Shown in pieces: positions 34,950 to 42,515 of a stretch of 42,515 nucleotides of DNA; positions within the stretch are counted from its first letter, which is position 1, and every line of letters begins with the position of its first letter. The translations under genes were made by a program, and so were the position numbers. This DNA comes from Nitrospira sp. (GTDB lineage Bacteria > Nitrospirota > Nitrospiria > Nitrospirales > Nitrospiraceae): contig JARFXQ010000022.1 in the NCBI GenBank assembly GCA_029194725.1, forward strand, positions 1 through 42,515. The letters run 5' to 3'. The notes below the pieces were generated by a model. It had not been told where the DNA came from. It saw only the letters and a program-made list of their open reading frames with translations, and did no database searches.

Positions 34950-36233
34950 TCAGTGAGCTTGGAGTCCTATTGGCGTAGCGGGTGATTGAGTGTCGCCACC
35001 CACACTGTATTCATAGGCGCCGATATCATAGGCGCGTCCTTGGGGTCGAGTAGTGCCGTCGAAGGATATTCTAGTCGTATTGAGGGATAAGCCCTTGTCG
35101 ATGGCCGGGCTTCGTTCGTGCAGTTTAAAATTCGGCGACTCCGGAAGTGTCGCTGGGGCGTTGAGGAATCGCGGATTGTCTGTATTCACCACATTACCAG
35201 ATTGCGTGTAGTTTACCCCTTCCGTTGCCCCGGTTGGTCCTAGAAAGGCCGTTGGACGAGGTGTGGTAGCGTAGGCAAGGTTATTTCTGATTGTGTTTCC
35301 TGTCCCTCCCAGACCCGTAAAAAAAATTCCCTGTGAAGATCCACCGTTTGTGTTGTTCTCATAGAAAATGTTGTTTTCGATTCTGACCCTATTTACAAGA
35401 CCTCCCCACAGCACAATCCCAGTTGCAGCATATTGATACGCGAAGACATTATTGGAAATCACCCAATCAGATGCGCCAGCGAATTCAGGACTCGGATGCT
35501 TAGTTGAGCTATACGCAGATGTTGATGAACCGTTCACTTGAATGCCGAATGCAAGGTTATCATAAATCAGGTTGTTGATAATTGTGTAGAAATTACCGTG
35601 CAGATAGAATCCGTGCCTCTGGTTGCAGTCGAGGTTTGCTCCTGTTGCAGCACAAGCGTCAAAAGTACCGCCATTATGGTTGATAATGTTACGATCGAAG
35701 GTGTTATGATGGCCACCCCCACCCAGGATGCCCTGATTCAAACTGTGGTGAATCCAATTACGACGGATTGTTGAGTCGTGGAGGTTGTAATATTTTATCC
35801 CGTCATAACCATGGGCTATCTCAAATCCCTCAATCGTAATCCAGCCCATGGCTACGTTAATCCTAGACGCATGCTGAATCAGGATGCGAGGGAATTGTTT
35901 CGGGTCAATAAAATTGATGATTGGAGACTCGCCAGGGTAGTTCAGAAGTTTGATAGGAGCAGCCTGAGTGCCGGTTCTACTGAACCGAATCAATCCCTCG
36001 TTGTATGTCCCGCCCCGGACATAGGTCGTATCGCCTGCGACCATTTTGGACACCGCATAGGCCACGGTCCGCCACGGCTGTTTTTCTGTGCCAGGATGGC
36101 TATCGCTCCCGGCCGTGTCAACATAGTAGGTCGCCGCGTGGGCCACAGCAAAATAATGCTGACACCCCTCAACGGTTGGCAAGAGGGCACTGGCCAGCAT
36201 GCAGGAACCGAGTGCTTGCTTGAGTCGAAGCAT
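34950..36233 (-). CDS. Secreted right-handed parallel beta-helix protein (first copy)
   Basis: A 427-residue secreted protein from the ATG at 36233, which has GGAGGAGG upstream; longer in-frame starts up to 36416 add a non-signal N-terminus. The signal peptide is MLRLKQALGSCMLASALL.... Following is ATYYVDTAGSD...GTEKQPWRTVAYA and repeated N-x-I/F strands (IRRNWIHHS, FDRNIINHN, ISNNVFAYQ, IENNIFYEN, IRNNLAYA) typical of parallel beta-helix (pectate lyase-like) domains. It ends SPAIDKGLSL...YDIGAYEY. Such proteins bind or cleave polysaccharide; the catalytic residues cannot be judged. Close paralog of the product at 41263-42489. Confidence 0.92.
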   Translation of the reverse strand: MLRLKQALGSCMLASALLPTVEGCQHYFAVAHAATYYVDTAGSDSHPGTEKQPWRTVAYAVSKMVAGDTTYVRGGTYNEGLIRFSRTGTQAAPIKLLNYPGESPIINFIDPKQFPRILIQHASRINVAMGWITIEGFEIAHGYDGIKYYNLHDSTIRRNWIHHSLNQGILGGGGHHNTFDRNIINHNGGTFDACAATGANLDCNQRHGFYLHGNFYTIINNLIYDNLAFGIQVNGSSTSAYSSTKHPSPEFAGASDWVISNNVFAYQYAATGIVLWGGLVNRVRIENNIFYENNTNGGSSQGIFFTGLGGTGNTIRNNLAYATTPRPTAFLGPTGATEGVNYTQSGNVVNTDNPRFLNAPATLPESPNFKLHERSPAIDKGLSLNTTRISFDGTTRPQGRAYDIGAYEYSVGGDTQSPATPIGLQAH

Positions 36234-36478
36234 TATGCTGCCTCCTCCTATAGCTATAGTCCGCAACACGCTGAGTCTACGGTATTGTATTGAGCGTTTC
36301 CCCCGAATAATGTTCAGCGCCTTGTCGGATGGAGCAACCGTCATGCCAAGTAGGCCATTCACTAGTGGCCTAAAATAAAGAAGAAGATGCAGGAACATTT
36401 GTTCGTGCTCGTTCAAAACTGTCCATAAGCCCCAAGCGGTGTGCGTTGAAAGGGACTCCAGAACCTTGGTAGTTTGAT
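36234..36478. other. Upstream region of the beta-helix gene
   Basis: About 245 bases with no recognised gene. The promoter for the minus-strand beta-helix gene should be here; none could be defined. Confidence 0.4.
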
Positions 36479-36603
36479 GTCGAGGGAAGGTCTGATTAAT
36501 TCCTAATTTTAGTCAGTTGACACTCAAAACGCGGGGAATTGAGCTGATTATTTGTCGGAACTTTGAATAAATCAGACCTTCCCTAGGCCGACTGTCCCTC
36601 GAC
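36479..36603. repeat. MITE-like compound inverted repeat
   Basis: A 14-base perfect inverted repeat, GGGAAGGTCTGATT at 36484-36497 and its complement at 36570-36583, encloses about 70 bases. A 9-base outer pair, GTCGAGGGA at 36479-36487 and TCCCTCGAC at 36595-36603, surrounds it. No open frame lies inside. The short terminal repeats and small core look like a non-autonomous miniature element, perhaps carrying ends of an IS5-like sequence. No target-site duplication could be settled. Confidence 0.6.
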
Positions 36604-37109
36604 CTGCATCTTTATGCTAAACATACCAAACACGAGTTTTCAAGGCTCCGAGAAGCATCAAAACACGATTCTGTCTTTGACCTCAGCTCAGGAAACGAGT
36701 CCCGTCTGGCTCGCAGAAGGATGGTGAGGGTCTCTCGCTCTATGCGGATGCCGTGAAATTGCGGTCTTTCGGGTGATTGGCAGTACACTGGACGCCAATG
36801 TGTCGTTTTGATTGTTGACCGTCAACCAGCCATATCAGTAGCTGAGCGCAGGTGGTGCGCACGCAGACAAATCCTACACGAACACCGACTCTAGGCTGAT
36901 GCGCAAAGCGATTGAACTGGTGTTCGGTAGATCAAATAAGGATGCGGGTTCAAACAGTTCTTCTTGCGAGGGATGTGTAAGACCTGTACCGCTCCCGATT
37001 TCTTGGATACTGTTGTCGCCATATTGACTCGACCTGTGGGTCGCGTCGCTCGACGATCGTCGCTCCTGGGCCAACTGTGTGCGTCGGGTTTTTGGCGACC
37101 GACCATCAG
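36604..37109. other. Gene-poor stretch with possible transposase relics
   Basis: About 500 bases with no gene. One frame at about 36854-36940 reads GAHADKSYTNTDSRLMRKAI, resembling the ADKGYDS-type segment of DDE transposases (IS4/IS5/IS1182 type), without enough similarity to call. A further frame at 36950-37110 (GFKQFFLRGM...) is unidentified. Taken with the neighbouring repeat, it is probably insertion debris. Confidence 0.35.
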
Positions 37110-37139
37110 TGGACCCAATTGCCTGCTGACATGACACTC

Positions 37140-37771
37140 TCATGCGGCTTCCTGAGTTGCGAGGAGCTCACGGCGCACCTGGGCCGGCGAGCGAAAGCCA
37201 TGCCGCTCGACCAGCCACTGTTCGTTGTATGTAACCAGTCAGGCCTGAAGGGCCACGCGGAGGTCTTCGACGGTGCGGAAGGTCTTGACCCACAGGAGTT
37301 GCTCCTTGAGCGTCCGAATGAACCGTTCTGCGACCCCGTTGCCTTCCGGAGCGCGCACGAACGCTGGACTCGACATCACCCCGAGAAACCGGAGTTCGGC
37401 CTGGAAGTCCTCACTCATATATTGACTCCCATGATCATGCCGCACCTGCACGCCCGGCGCGATGCCGGCCGCGAAGGTACCGAACTGCCGTCGCACACCT
37501 TGGCGAATCGGCTCCAAGGCCTCGAAGCGCGTGGCCCGGGTTGCGGCATGGAGACCGATCCCTTCGAGCGTACAATGATCCACGCCGACAAAGACGGTCA
37601 CGGAGCCGTCCTCCAGCGTCACGGTGCTCGTCGCATCGGTGCCCCACATCTGATTCGGGCGCGCGGTCGTGATGGTCCCGTCATGGTGCCGGGGGCCACA
37701 CACGCGCTGCGCCCGGCTGGGCGCCAAGAGATTGGCCTGCCGCATCAGTCGCAACACGCGGGGCTTCGAGG
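37140..37771 (-). pseudogene. IS3 OrfB transposase, C-terminal part, disrupted
   Basis: After the IS21 element, the frame resumes at TSKPRVLRLMRQANLLAP and carries the catalytic core: WGTDATSTVTL (first Asp), VRHDHGSQYMSEDF (second Asp), PEGNGVAERFIRTLKEQL (Glu). A TGA (37239-37241, antisense) replaces the expected Trp in ALQA-W-LVTYNEQW. Beyond it the frame continues LVTYNEQWLVERHGF to a natural stop at 37140-37142. So the gene is broken twice, by IS21 and by this nonsense codon, which removes the last 32 codons. Confidence 0.85.
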
Positions 37772-37830
37772 TGCATATTCCGCTGAATCCGGCCGCCGAT
37801 TCCGAGCGAATCCGGCCACCCCTCGGAGCC
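37772..37830. repeat. IS21 terminal repeat region (istB side)
   Basis: Begins TGCATATTCCGCTGAATCCGG and contains further copies of the same unit in CCGATTCCGAG and CGAATCCGGCC. It is an inverted partner of the repeats at the istA side, as is usual for the multiple terminal repeats that bind IstA. Confidence 0.6.
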
Positions 37831-37845
37831 CCGCGACGCAGAGCC

Positions 37846-38610
37846 TCAGTGGTCTGTCGTGAGTGGCCGACTTCCGTCTGCTTTCGCCAGCCGTTTGCGC
37901 CTCGATTCTCCTTTGAGCGTGATCTTATAGGCGTTGTGCACGAGCCGGTCAAGAATGGCATCGGCCAGCGTCGGCTCGCCGATCGCCGCGTGCCAGTGAT
38001 CGACCGGGAGTTGACTGGCCACGAGGGTGGCGCGACGCCCATGTCGATCATCGAGGAGTTCTAATAAATCGCGGCGATGTTCGTCGGTCAACGGGGCCAA
38101 TCCCCAATCATCCAGCACCACGAGGTCGGTCTTGGCGAGACTCCGGAGGAGGCGCCCATAGCGGCCATCGCCTTTGGCCACGGCCAGGTCCCGGAAGAAC
38201 CGCGGGAGTCGCAGATACAAGGCGGAGCAGCCCAGCCGACAGGCCATCTGCGCCAGCGCACAGGCCAGATACGTCTTGCCGGCTCCCGTGGGGCCCACGA
38301 TCAACACATTGTCGTGACTGCGAATCCACTGGCCGGTCGCCAGCGACGCGATCACACCTTTGTCGAGCCCCCGCGGATGGCGATAATCCAGATCCTCCAG
38401 CGTGGCGCTGCCGGGGAGCCGGGCTTGGGCGAGGCGGCGCATCAGCCGTCGATTGTCCTGGGTGGTCCGCTCCCGATCGACTAACAGCCCCAGCCGTTCC
38501 TCGAAGCTCAGCCGCTGCACGTCGGGCATCTCCAGTTGTTCCGCCAAGGCGGTGGCCATGCCCGTGAGCTTCAGGGCCTCCAGCGTTGCGAGTGTCGGGT
38601 GACGTAACAT
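37846..38610 (-). CDS. istB: IS21 helper ATPase IstB
   Basis: A 254-residue AAA+ ATPase. Walker A is GPTGAGKT (106-113), Walker B LVVLDDWG (about 163-170), and the IstB pattern LPVDHWHAAIGEPTLADAILDRLVHNAY is complete, split here as SQLPVDHWH and ADAILDRLVHNAY. IstB selects target DNA and activates IstA. Its ATG overlaps the istA stop by one base (TGATG), with GGAGGA upstream, so it is translationally coupled. The length is normal. Confidence 0.95.
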   Translation of the reverse strand: MLRHPTLATLEALKLTGMATALAEQLEMPDVQRLSFEERLGLLVDRERTTQDNRRLMRRLAQARLPGSATLEDLDYRHPRGLDKGVIASLATGQWIRSHDNVLIVGPTGAGKTYLACALAQMACRLGCSALYLRLPRFFRDLAVAKGDGRYGRLLRSLAKTDLVVLDDWGLAPLTDEHRRDLLELLDDRHGRRATLVASQLPVDHWHAAIGEPTLADAILDRLVHNAYKITLKGESRRKRLAKADGSRPLTTDH

Positions 38611-40172
38611 CAGAGTCCTCCTTCGTGTTCGTGGTAATAGGTGGCACCGCGCAGATGGTCGTGCTCGAACGGGAGAGGCACCACACGCTCCCGCTCAGGG
38701 AGCGGCTGCTGATCGAGCCCAGTCTTTAAAATGGACTGCACACTTTTGTAGGTGAATGCCTCCAGCGCCTGGGCCCGTCGGCACGCCGCCTCCAACCGCG
38801 CCGGGCCGTACGCACGCTCCAGCCGCAGAATTCCCAGACAAGACCGGTAGCCCTGTTCGGAATGAGGCCGCCGCGCCAGGATTGCCGCCACGACGGCTGC
38901 GGTGGCGGGCCCAACGGTCTCGGCCCACTGGATCAGTCGCGCGGGGGACCACGCCAGATACTGCTGATGCGCTGACGGGAGATGCGCGGTGACCGTGGTG
39001 TGTCGGCCACGTTCCGCACTCCGCACATGGCTCGCCACACGCTGTCCCTTATGGAAACACTCGACGGTGGTGGCCGTCAGTCGCACATCGAGTGGCGTAT
39101 GGATCAGCGAAGACGGCACGCTGTAATAATGGCCCTCGACCTCGACATGCGCATCGATATTCACCCGTGCCATGCGCCACTCGGCATAGACGTAGGGCTC
39201 GAGTGGAAGCAGCTGCATGGCCGGACGATCGACGGCCTCAAACTGAGACTGCCGACAGCCGGGGAGTTTCTTGAAGGGGCGGCGATTCAGCCGGTCCAAG
39301 CACCCAGCGATCGCCGCATTGAGCTCTGCCAGACTGAAGAAGGTGTGATGCCGGAGACAGGCCAGGATCCATCGCTCCACCAACAGCACACCCGCTTCAA
39401 CTTTGGCCTTGTCGCGGGGTTTGCGGACTCGGGCCGGAATCACCGCGGCGCCGTAGTGTCGAACCAAATCGGCATAGGTCGGATTCAGCTCGGGCTCATA
39501 GCGGCAGGCCTTGGTCACACCGCTGCGCAAGTTGTCGGGCACGACGATCTGCGGCACACCCTCGAAAAAGGCGAAGGCGCGCGTATGGGCGCCGATCCAA
39601 TCCGGCAGCGTTTGCGTCCAGGTCGCTTCCGCATAGGTGTAATTCGACGCGCCCCACACCGCGACGAAGATCTGGGCCGGCCGCAGCTCACCGGTCTGCC
39701 GGTCCTGGACCGGTACCGTCTGGCCTGCGTAATCGACGAAGAGTTTCTCACCGGCGCGATGCTCCTGCCGCAGGCAGCGATCCAGGGTGGCGCGCCAACC
39801 GCCATAGAGATCGCAAAAGCGGCTGTACTGATAGCCGTCGGGATGCTGGGCTTTGTACTCCTGCCAGAGTAGCGCCAGGGTGACACCCTTCCGCGTCAAT
39901 TCTTGATGCAGCGTGGCCCAATCTGGCATGGCCCGCGGCGGGCTGGTCGGCGACGGCGCGGCTGGATACAGCCGGGTTTCCAGCTGCTGATCGTCCAGGT
40001 CCTCCGGGAATGGCCAGGATACTCCAGCCGCCTTGGCCCGATAGAGCGTTTCCGCCACCGTGCTCCGCGCCACCCCACAACTGGCCGCGACTTGTCGATT
40101 GCTGAGCTCGCAGCCCCATTTGAGTCGAAGAATATCTTTGATCTTCCGCATGGTCACTCGCTCCCCTGGCAT
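38610..40172 (-). CDS. istA: IS21 transposase IstA
   Basis: A 520-residue IstA (520 from the ATG at 40172; other in-frame starts at 40187 and 40151). N-terminal helix-turn-helix: MRKIKDILRLKWG...SNRQVAASCGVARSTV. The catalytic core has KLFVDYAG (Asp152 when counted from 40187), VVPDNLRSGV (Asp218) and DKAKVEAGVL (Glu264). The C-terminal part has the beta-barrel segment with HYYSVPSSLI. GGAGGG precedes the 40172 ATG. All DDE residues are present, so it should be active. Confidence 0.95.
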   Translation of the reverse strand: MPGERVTMRKIKDILRLKWGCELSNRQVAASCGVARSTVAETLYRAKAAGVSWPFPEDLDDQQLETRLYPAAPSPTSPPRAMPDWATLHQELTRKGVTLALLWQEYKAQHPDGYQYSRFCDLYGGWRATLDRCLRQEHRAGEKLFVDYAGQTVPVQDRQTGELRPAQIFVAVWGASNYTYAEATWTQTLPDWIGAHTRAFAFFEGVPQIVVPDNLRSGVTKACRYEPELNPTYADLVRHYGAAVIPARVRKPRDKAKVEAGVLLVERWILACLRHHTFFSLAELNAAIAGCLDRLNRRPFKKLPGCRQSQFEAVDRPAMQLLPLEPYVYAEWRMARVNIDAHVEVEGHYYSVPSSLIHTPLDVRLTATTVECFHKGQRVASHVRSAERGRHTTVTAHLPSAHQQYLAWSPARLIQWAETVGPATAAVVAAILARRPHSEQGYRSCLGILRLERAYGPARLEAACRRAQALEAFTYKSVQSILKTGLDQQPLPERERVVPLPFEHDHLRGATYYHEHEGGL

Positions 40173-40189
40173 CGGTCCCTCCCTCATAA

Positions 40190-40419
40190 AATGGAAGGCA
40201 CACGATACCCAAGGTTGAGAAGGACCTGCGTCGCGAGTGACTCGGGGAGACGGACCGCTGGGGGATCACCCCGCCCAGGATTCCGAGGGATGTCGGCCAC
40301 CGATTCCGAGAGGACTCGGAAAAGTGGCCGGATTCACCTCGGAATCAGTGGCCGCGTTCCGCCGGAACGGGTGGCCGACTTGCGTCGGAATCAGTGGTCG
40401 GCTTGGGTCGGAATACACA
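40190..40419. repeat. IS21 multiple terminal repeats (istA side)
   Basis: Upstream of istA the unit CGGAATCAGTGG occurs at 40341-40352 and 40386-40397, 45 bases apart. Degenerate copies GCCGGATTCACC and GTTCCGCCGGAAC lie between. An inverted copy (CCACCGATTCCGAG) lies near 40299. The tip is GTCGGAATACACA. Such spaced repeats are the binding sites of the transposase in this family. Confidence 0.7.
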
Positions 40420-40686
40420 CGAGGTCCGAATGCCCTGTGCCCGCAGGCGCGCCCAGACCTTGCGGTGGCCCTCCCCGAGAAACAGCGAGATCGTGATCAC
40501 GGTCCGGATATGGCCCGTGAGCGCCTCATCGGTATACGCGGTCTTCGGTCCCCGCTTGGCGGGAATGGATGGCTGGGCGCCCCGGCCCTGTTGGTGATAA
40601 AACGTGGCCCGACTCAGGCCCCATTCCTGACAGACTCGGACCACACCATACGGACGCTGGACGGAAGGCGACGTGGTGTGGCTCAT
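40420..40686 (-). pseudogene. IS3 OrfB transposase, N-terminal part, disrupted
   Basis: Frame from the ATG at 40686 reads MSHTTSPSVQRPYGVVRVCQEWGLSRATFY and GHRKVWARLRAQGIRTS, the usual OrfB N-terminus. After TS the frame enters IS21 DNA (...CVFRPKP). Joining this part to the other piece restores a normal RTSKPRVLRLM. The start overlaps the OrfA stop (ATGA), as expected of an IS3 pair. Confidence 0.85.
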
Positions 40687-41006
40687 CGCGTCGACCTCCC
40701 GGTGGCCAAAGGGGCGCCACCCCGTAAACGCTGGACCGCTTCCCGCGACAGTTCCAAGCGCATGGTGAGATCCCCAACCAGAGTCTTGAGCCGTCCCACC
40801 TCCGCATCCCGCTCATCGGCGGTTCGGCTCTTCAGGCTCACGTGGCCACCGGCGAGGAACTGGTCCCGCCATTCGGAGAGCCGTGCTGCCGTGAGCCCCA
40901 GCTCGCGGGAGACCAGATCCAGATCTTCACCGCGCAGCACCCGAAGCACGGCATCCATCTTTTTGTGCGAGGAGAAGTGGCCTCGTTCCGCCTTCGATTT
41001 CACCAT
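40683..41006 (-). CDS. IS3-family OrfA
   Basis: A 107-residue OrfA with an N-terminal helix-turn-helix (KKMDAVLRVLRGEDLDLVSRELG and RLSEWRDQFLAGG) and a C-terminal leucine-zipper-type helix (VGRLKTLVGDLTMRLELSREAVQRL). The start at 41006 follows GGAGGTG; an in-frame ATG at 41018 is possible. OrfA binds the element ends, and OrfB supplies catalysis. Intact, but its partner OrfB is broken, so the element cannot move by itself. Confidence 0.88.
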   Translation of the reverse strand: MVKSKAERGHFSSHKKMDAVLRVLRGEDLDLVSRELGLTAARLSEWRDQFLAGGHVSLKSRTADERDAEVGRLKTLVGDLTMRLELSREAVQRLRGGAPLATGRSTR

Positions 41007-41052
41007 GAACACCTCCATCAATGAGGGGCAGTATGCCCCAAATGTGTGTCCA

Positions 41053-41262
41053 AGGAAATCGTGGGGCGGAGGAGACCCACGGAAAAGAATTGTACCACTC
41101 ACAATGGTATCAAGTTTTGGAGGGCTCCTGCGCTGCCACCGCTTTGCGTATGCGCGGTGCGCAGGCAGGCAAAACGGTGACAGGTGATGTGCGGACAGCA
41201 GAACGGAAGCCCCAGGGTCGTGGGCCATCCCTAGCCGATCGACCCACAGCGGACCAAATATT
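41053..41262. other. Short intergenic gap beyond the IS3 end
   Basis: About 210 bases between the IS3 limit and the end of the second beta-helix gene. No gene or regulatory element was recognised. Confidence 0.35.
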
Positions 41263-42489
41263 TCAGTTAACAACCTGGAGTGACGTTGGCGCAGCGAGTG
41301 TAGTGCTACTACCGTAATATTCATAGGCGCCAACGTCGTAGGCTGAGAGTTTTGGGCGGGAGGTGCCTGGGTACGATATTTTGCTCGCAGATAGGGACAA
41401 GCCCTTGTCGATGGCCGGGCTCCCTGAGGCCAGAGCGAAATTCGGCGAGGATGGAAGTGTAGCAGGGGCATTGACAAATTTCGGGTTGACTGTATTCACA
41501 ATGTTGCCGGATTGTGTGTACTGGCCCCCACTGCCAAGAAACAGCGTTCCGCCTGATCCCGTTGCGTAAGCGAGATTGTTTCTAATTATGGCCCCCGTAG
41601 ACGTGCCCGTGAAGGCAATCCCGTTTGCTTTGTAATTAGCGCCCGTGACATAGTTCTCATAGAAAATATTGTTCTCAATCCGTGCATTGTCACATTCTGA
41701 GCCCCACAAGACGATGCCCGGCGCGTTCCTTTGGTAGGCAAAGGTGTTGTTGGCAATGACCCAATTACGAGAGAGGGCGAACTCCGGCCCCGGATGCGAG
41801 GTGGGCTTGTAACTCACCGTCCCGTTCACTTGAATGCCAAGAGCGAGATTGTCATAAAAGAGATTGTTTGTGGCCGTAATCGCTGTGCCATTCATATAAA
41901 TACCGTGGTCTTGGTTACAATAGGATGGACTGCTCGCGCATTGAGAAAAGTTACCATTGTGATTGATTTTGCTCCGGTCGATCAGAATCCTAGTGCCATT
42001 CCCGAAAATCCCATGCTTAAGATGATGGTGAATCCAATTCCGCCGAATCGTAAGATCCTGGCCATTGGCTATTTTGATGCCAACGTACCCATTCCGAATC
42101 TCAAACCCCTCAATCGTGATCCAAGCCGTAGCCTTCTGACTACCGGCGGAGTTTTGAATCAGAAGCTGCCTAGTTGATGTCTTGTCAATAAAATTGATGA
42201 TAGGGAATTCGCCAGGAGCGTTCAGGAGCTTGATTGGAGCCGACGAGGTGCCGGATCTTCCGAATCGGATCAATCCTTCCTGGTACGTCCCGCCCTTCAC
42301 ATAGGTGGTATCCCCCTGGACCATTTTAGACGCGGCGTAGGCCACGGTCCGCCATGGCCGGGAGCTTGTGCCAGGATTGCTGTTGTTCCCCGTCGTGGCG
42401 ACATAGTAGGTTGCTGCGTAGGCTGGCACGGCTGGCATGAGGGCAGCGGCCAGTAGAAAGGTACCGAGTGCTTGCCTAAGTCGAAGCAT
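41263..42489 (-). CDS. Secreted right-handed parallel beta-helix protein (second copy)
   Basis: A 408-residue secreted protein starting at the ATG at 42489 (MLRLRQALGTFLLAAALMPAVPAYA signal), preceded by GAGGAG. An ATG at 42504 in the same frame would include that ribosome site in the gene and is less likely. The mature protein begins ATYYVATTGNNSNPGTSSRPWRTVAYA, split here as ATYYVATTGNN and PWRTVAYA. It continues with beta-helix rungs such as IRRNWIHHHLKHG, IANNTFAYQ, IENNIFYEN and IIRNNLAYA. It ends DVGAYEYYG...PTSLQVVN. More than half of residues agree with the copy at 34950-36233. The role is likely binding or modifying polysaccharide outside the cell. Confidence 0.93.
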   Translation of the reverse strand: MLRLRQALGTFLLAAALMPAVPAYAATYYVATTGNNSNPGTSSRPWRTVAYAASKMVQGDTTYVKGGTYQEGLIRFGRSGTSSAPIKLLNAPGEFPIINFIDKTSTRQLLIQNSAGSQKATAWITIEGFEIRNGYVGIKIANGQDLTIRRNWIHHHLKHGIFGNGTRILIDRSKINHNGNFSQCASSPSYCNQDHGIYMNGTAITATNNLFYDNLALGIQVNGTVSYKPTSHPGPEFALSRNWVIANNTFAYQRNAPGIVLWGSECDNARIENNIFYENYVTGANYKANGIAFTGTSTGAIIRNNLAYATGSGGTLFLGSGGQYTQSGNIVNTVNPKFVNAPATLPSSPNFALASGSPAIDKGLSLSASKISYPGTSRPKLSAYDVGAYEYYGSSTTLAAPTSLQVVN

Positions 42490-42515
42490 GTGGAGTCTCC
42501 TCATGATGAGTATAG

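Larger units (their letters stand above)
37772..40419 (-). mobile_element. Complete IS21-family element
   Basis: A 2.65-kb element with istA and istB on the minus strand, inserted within IS3 orfB. The ends are TGCATATTCCG (37772) and, inverted at the other side, TGTGTATTCCG (ending 40419), giving the 5'-TG...CA-3' ends of the family. A 5-base duplication CGAGG flanks it (37767-37771 and 40420-40424); a 6-base reading is also possible. The element is apparently intact. Its GC content is higher than that of the host region. Confidence 0.9.
37110..41052 (-). mobile_element. IS3-family element disrupted by IS21 (limits tentative)
   Basis: OrfA (40683-41006) and the two halves of OrfB (37140-37771 and 40420-40686) belong to one IS3-type element, about 1.3 kb before the insertion. 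I place its ends at TGGAC (37110) and GTCCA (41052), which are inverted and followed by loosely similar bases. The flanking duplication is unclear (a 2-base AG at most), so limits are tentative. It lies between the two beta-helix genes. Confidence 0.55.

Noticed and set aside
36854..36940. ADKSYTNTDSRL segment resembling an IS4/IS5-type transposase
   Set aside because: Too short and without flanking motifs; not called as a gene remnant.
37077..37862. 261-codon plus-strand open frame across the IS3 OrfB tail
   Set aside because: Exactly antisense to a recognised transposase; high GC keeps the antisense open. No family resemblance.
38982..39872. 296-codon plus-strand open frame within the IS21 element
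   Set aside because: Antisense to istA, which has full DDE motifs. A shadow of a GC-rich gene.
40237..41187. 316-codon plus-strand open frame
   Set aside because: Runs antisense through the IS21 end and OrfA; low-complexity Arg/Ser-rich translation.
1..42515. CRISPR arrays, tRNA or rRNA genes
   Set aside because: Looked for regularly spaced repeats and conserved RNA gene sequences; none was noticed by eye.

Overview
The window reads as a chromosomal accessory region of a Gram-negative bacterium. Evidence for a Gram-negative envelope is Wza-type export proteins, an outer-membrane beta-barrel and many Sec signal peptides. Base composition is uneven: around 50% GC overall, AT-rich near 25.3-27.5 kb and GC-rich in the 32.5-33.9 kb gene and the 37.8-40.4 kb IS21 element. 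The mix of EPS/O-antigen genes, secreted beta-helix proteins and bacterioferritins would fit a Nitrospira-like (Nitrospirota) organism. That is inference; there is no rRNA or other phylogenetic marker here.

Layout. (1) 1-1863, minus strand: three tandem paralogous exported, membrane-anchored proteins of unrecognised family; the last in transcription order runs off the window. (2) 2114-3136, plus: two bacterioferritin subunits with partly complementary active-site residues. (3) 3137-5295: gene-poor, with an IS3-type transposase scrap near 4.2 kb. (4) 5296-12255: a tight operon for an unusual nucleotide sugar: CTP:glucose-1-P cytidylyltransferase, SDR epimerase, TylC3-like C-methyltransferase, RmlC-like epimerase, an aminopeptidase-fold protein (DUF4910 type), a putative Fe(II)/2OG oxygenase and a second nucleotidyltransferase. 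(5) 12656-16254: two Wza-like export proteins, a beta-barrel protein and a decayed copy of that barrel. (6) 16540-30565: SDR, Wzm/Wzt ABC exporter with a carbohydrate-binding tail on Wzt, four glycosyltransferases, polysaccharide deacetylase, two asparagine-synthetase-type proteins and an O-antigen ligase/polymerase. (7) 30566-31792: scrapyard holding an IS630 N-terminus, the C-terminus of an SGNH hydrolase and an IS3 OrfB tail. (8) 31793-33946: a GNAT protein and a GC-rich CapK/PaaK-like adenylate-forming enzyme. (9) 34139-42515, minus: pentapeptide-repeat membrane protein and two paralogous secreted parallel beta-helix proteins, separated by a MITE-like inverted repeat and an IS3 element disrupted by a complete IS21 element (5-bp target duplication visible).

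How the parts fit: regions 4-8 form one surface-polysaccharide locus. Block 4 should make a modified, probably C-methylated, NDP-sugar. The glycosyltransferases assemble the chain, Wzm/Wzt carries it across the inner membrane, Wza-like proteins and the barrel may take it across the outer membrane, and the ligase, deacetylase, GNAT and SGNH proteins ligate or decorate it. Several genes depart from textbook active sites: SDR Lys to Gln, an asparagine-synthetase paralog without the glutaminase Cys, and an aminopeptidase-fold protein without the usual Glu pair. No tRNA, rRNA or CRISPR array was seen.
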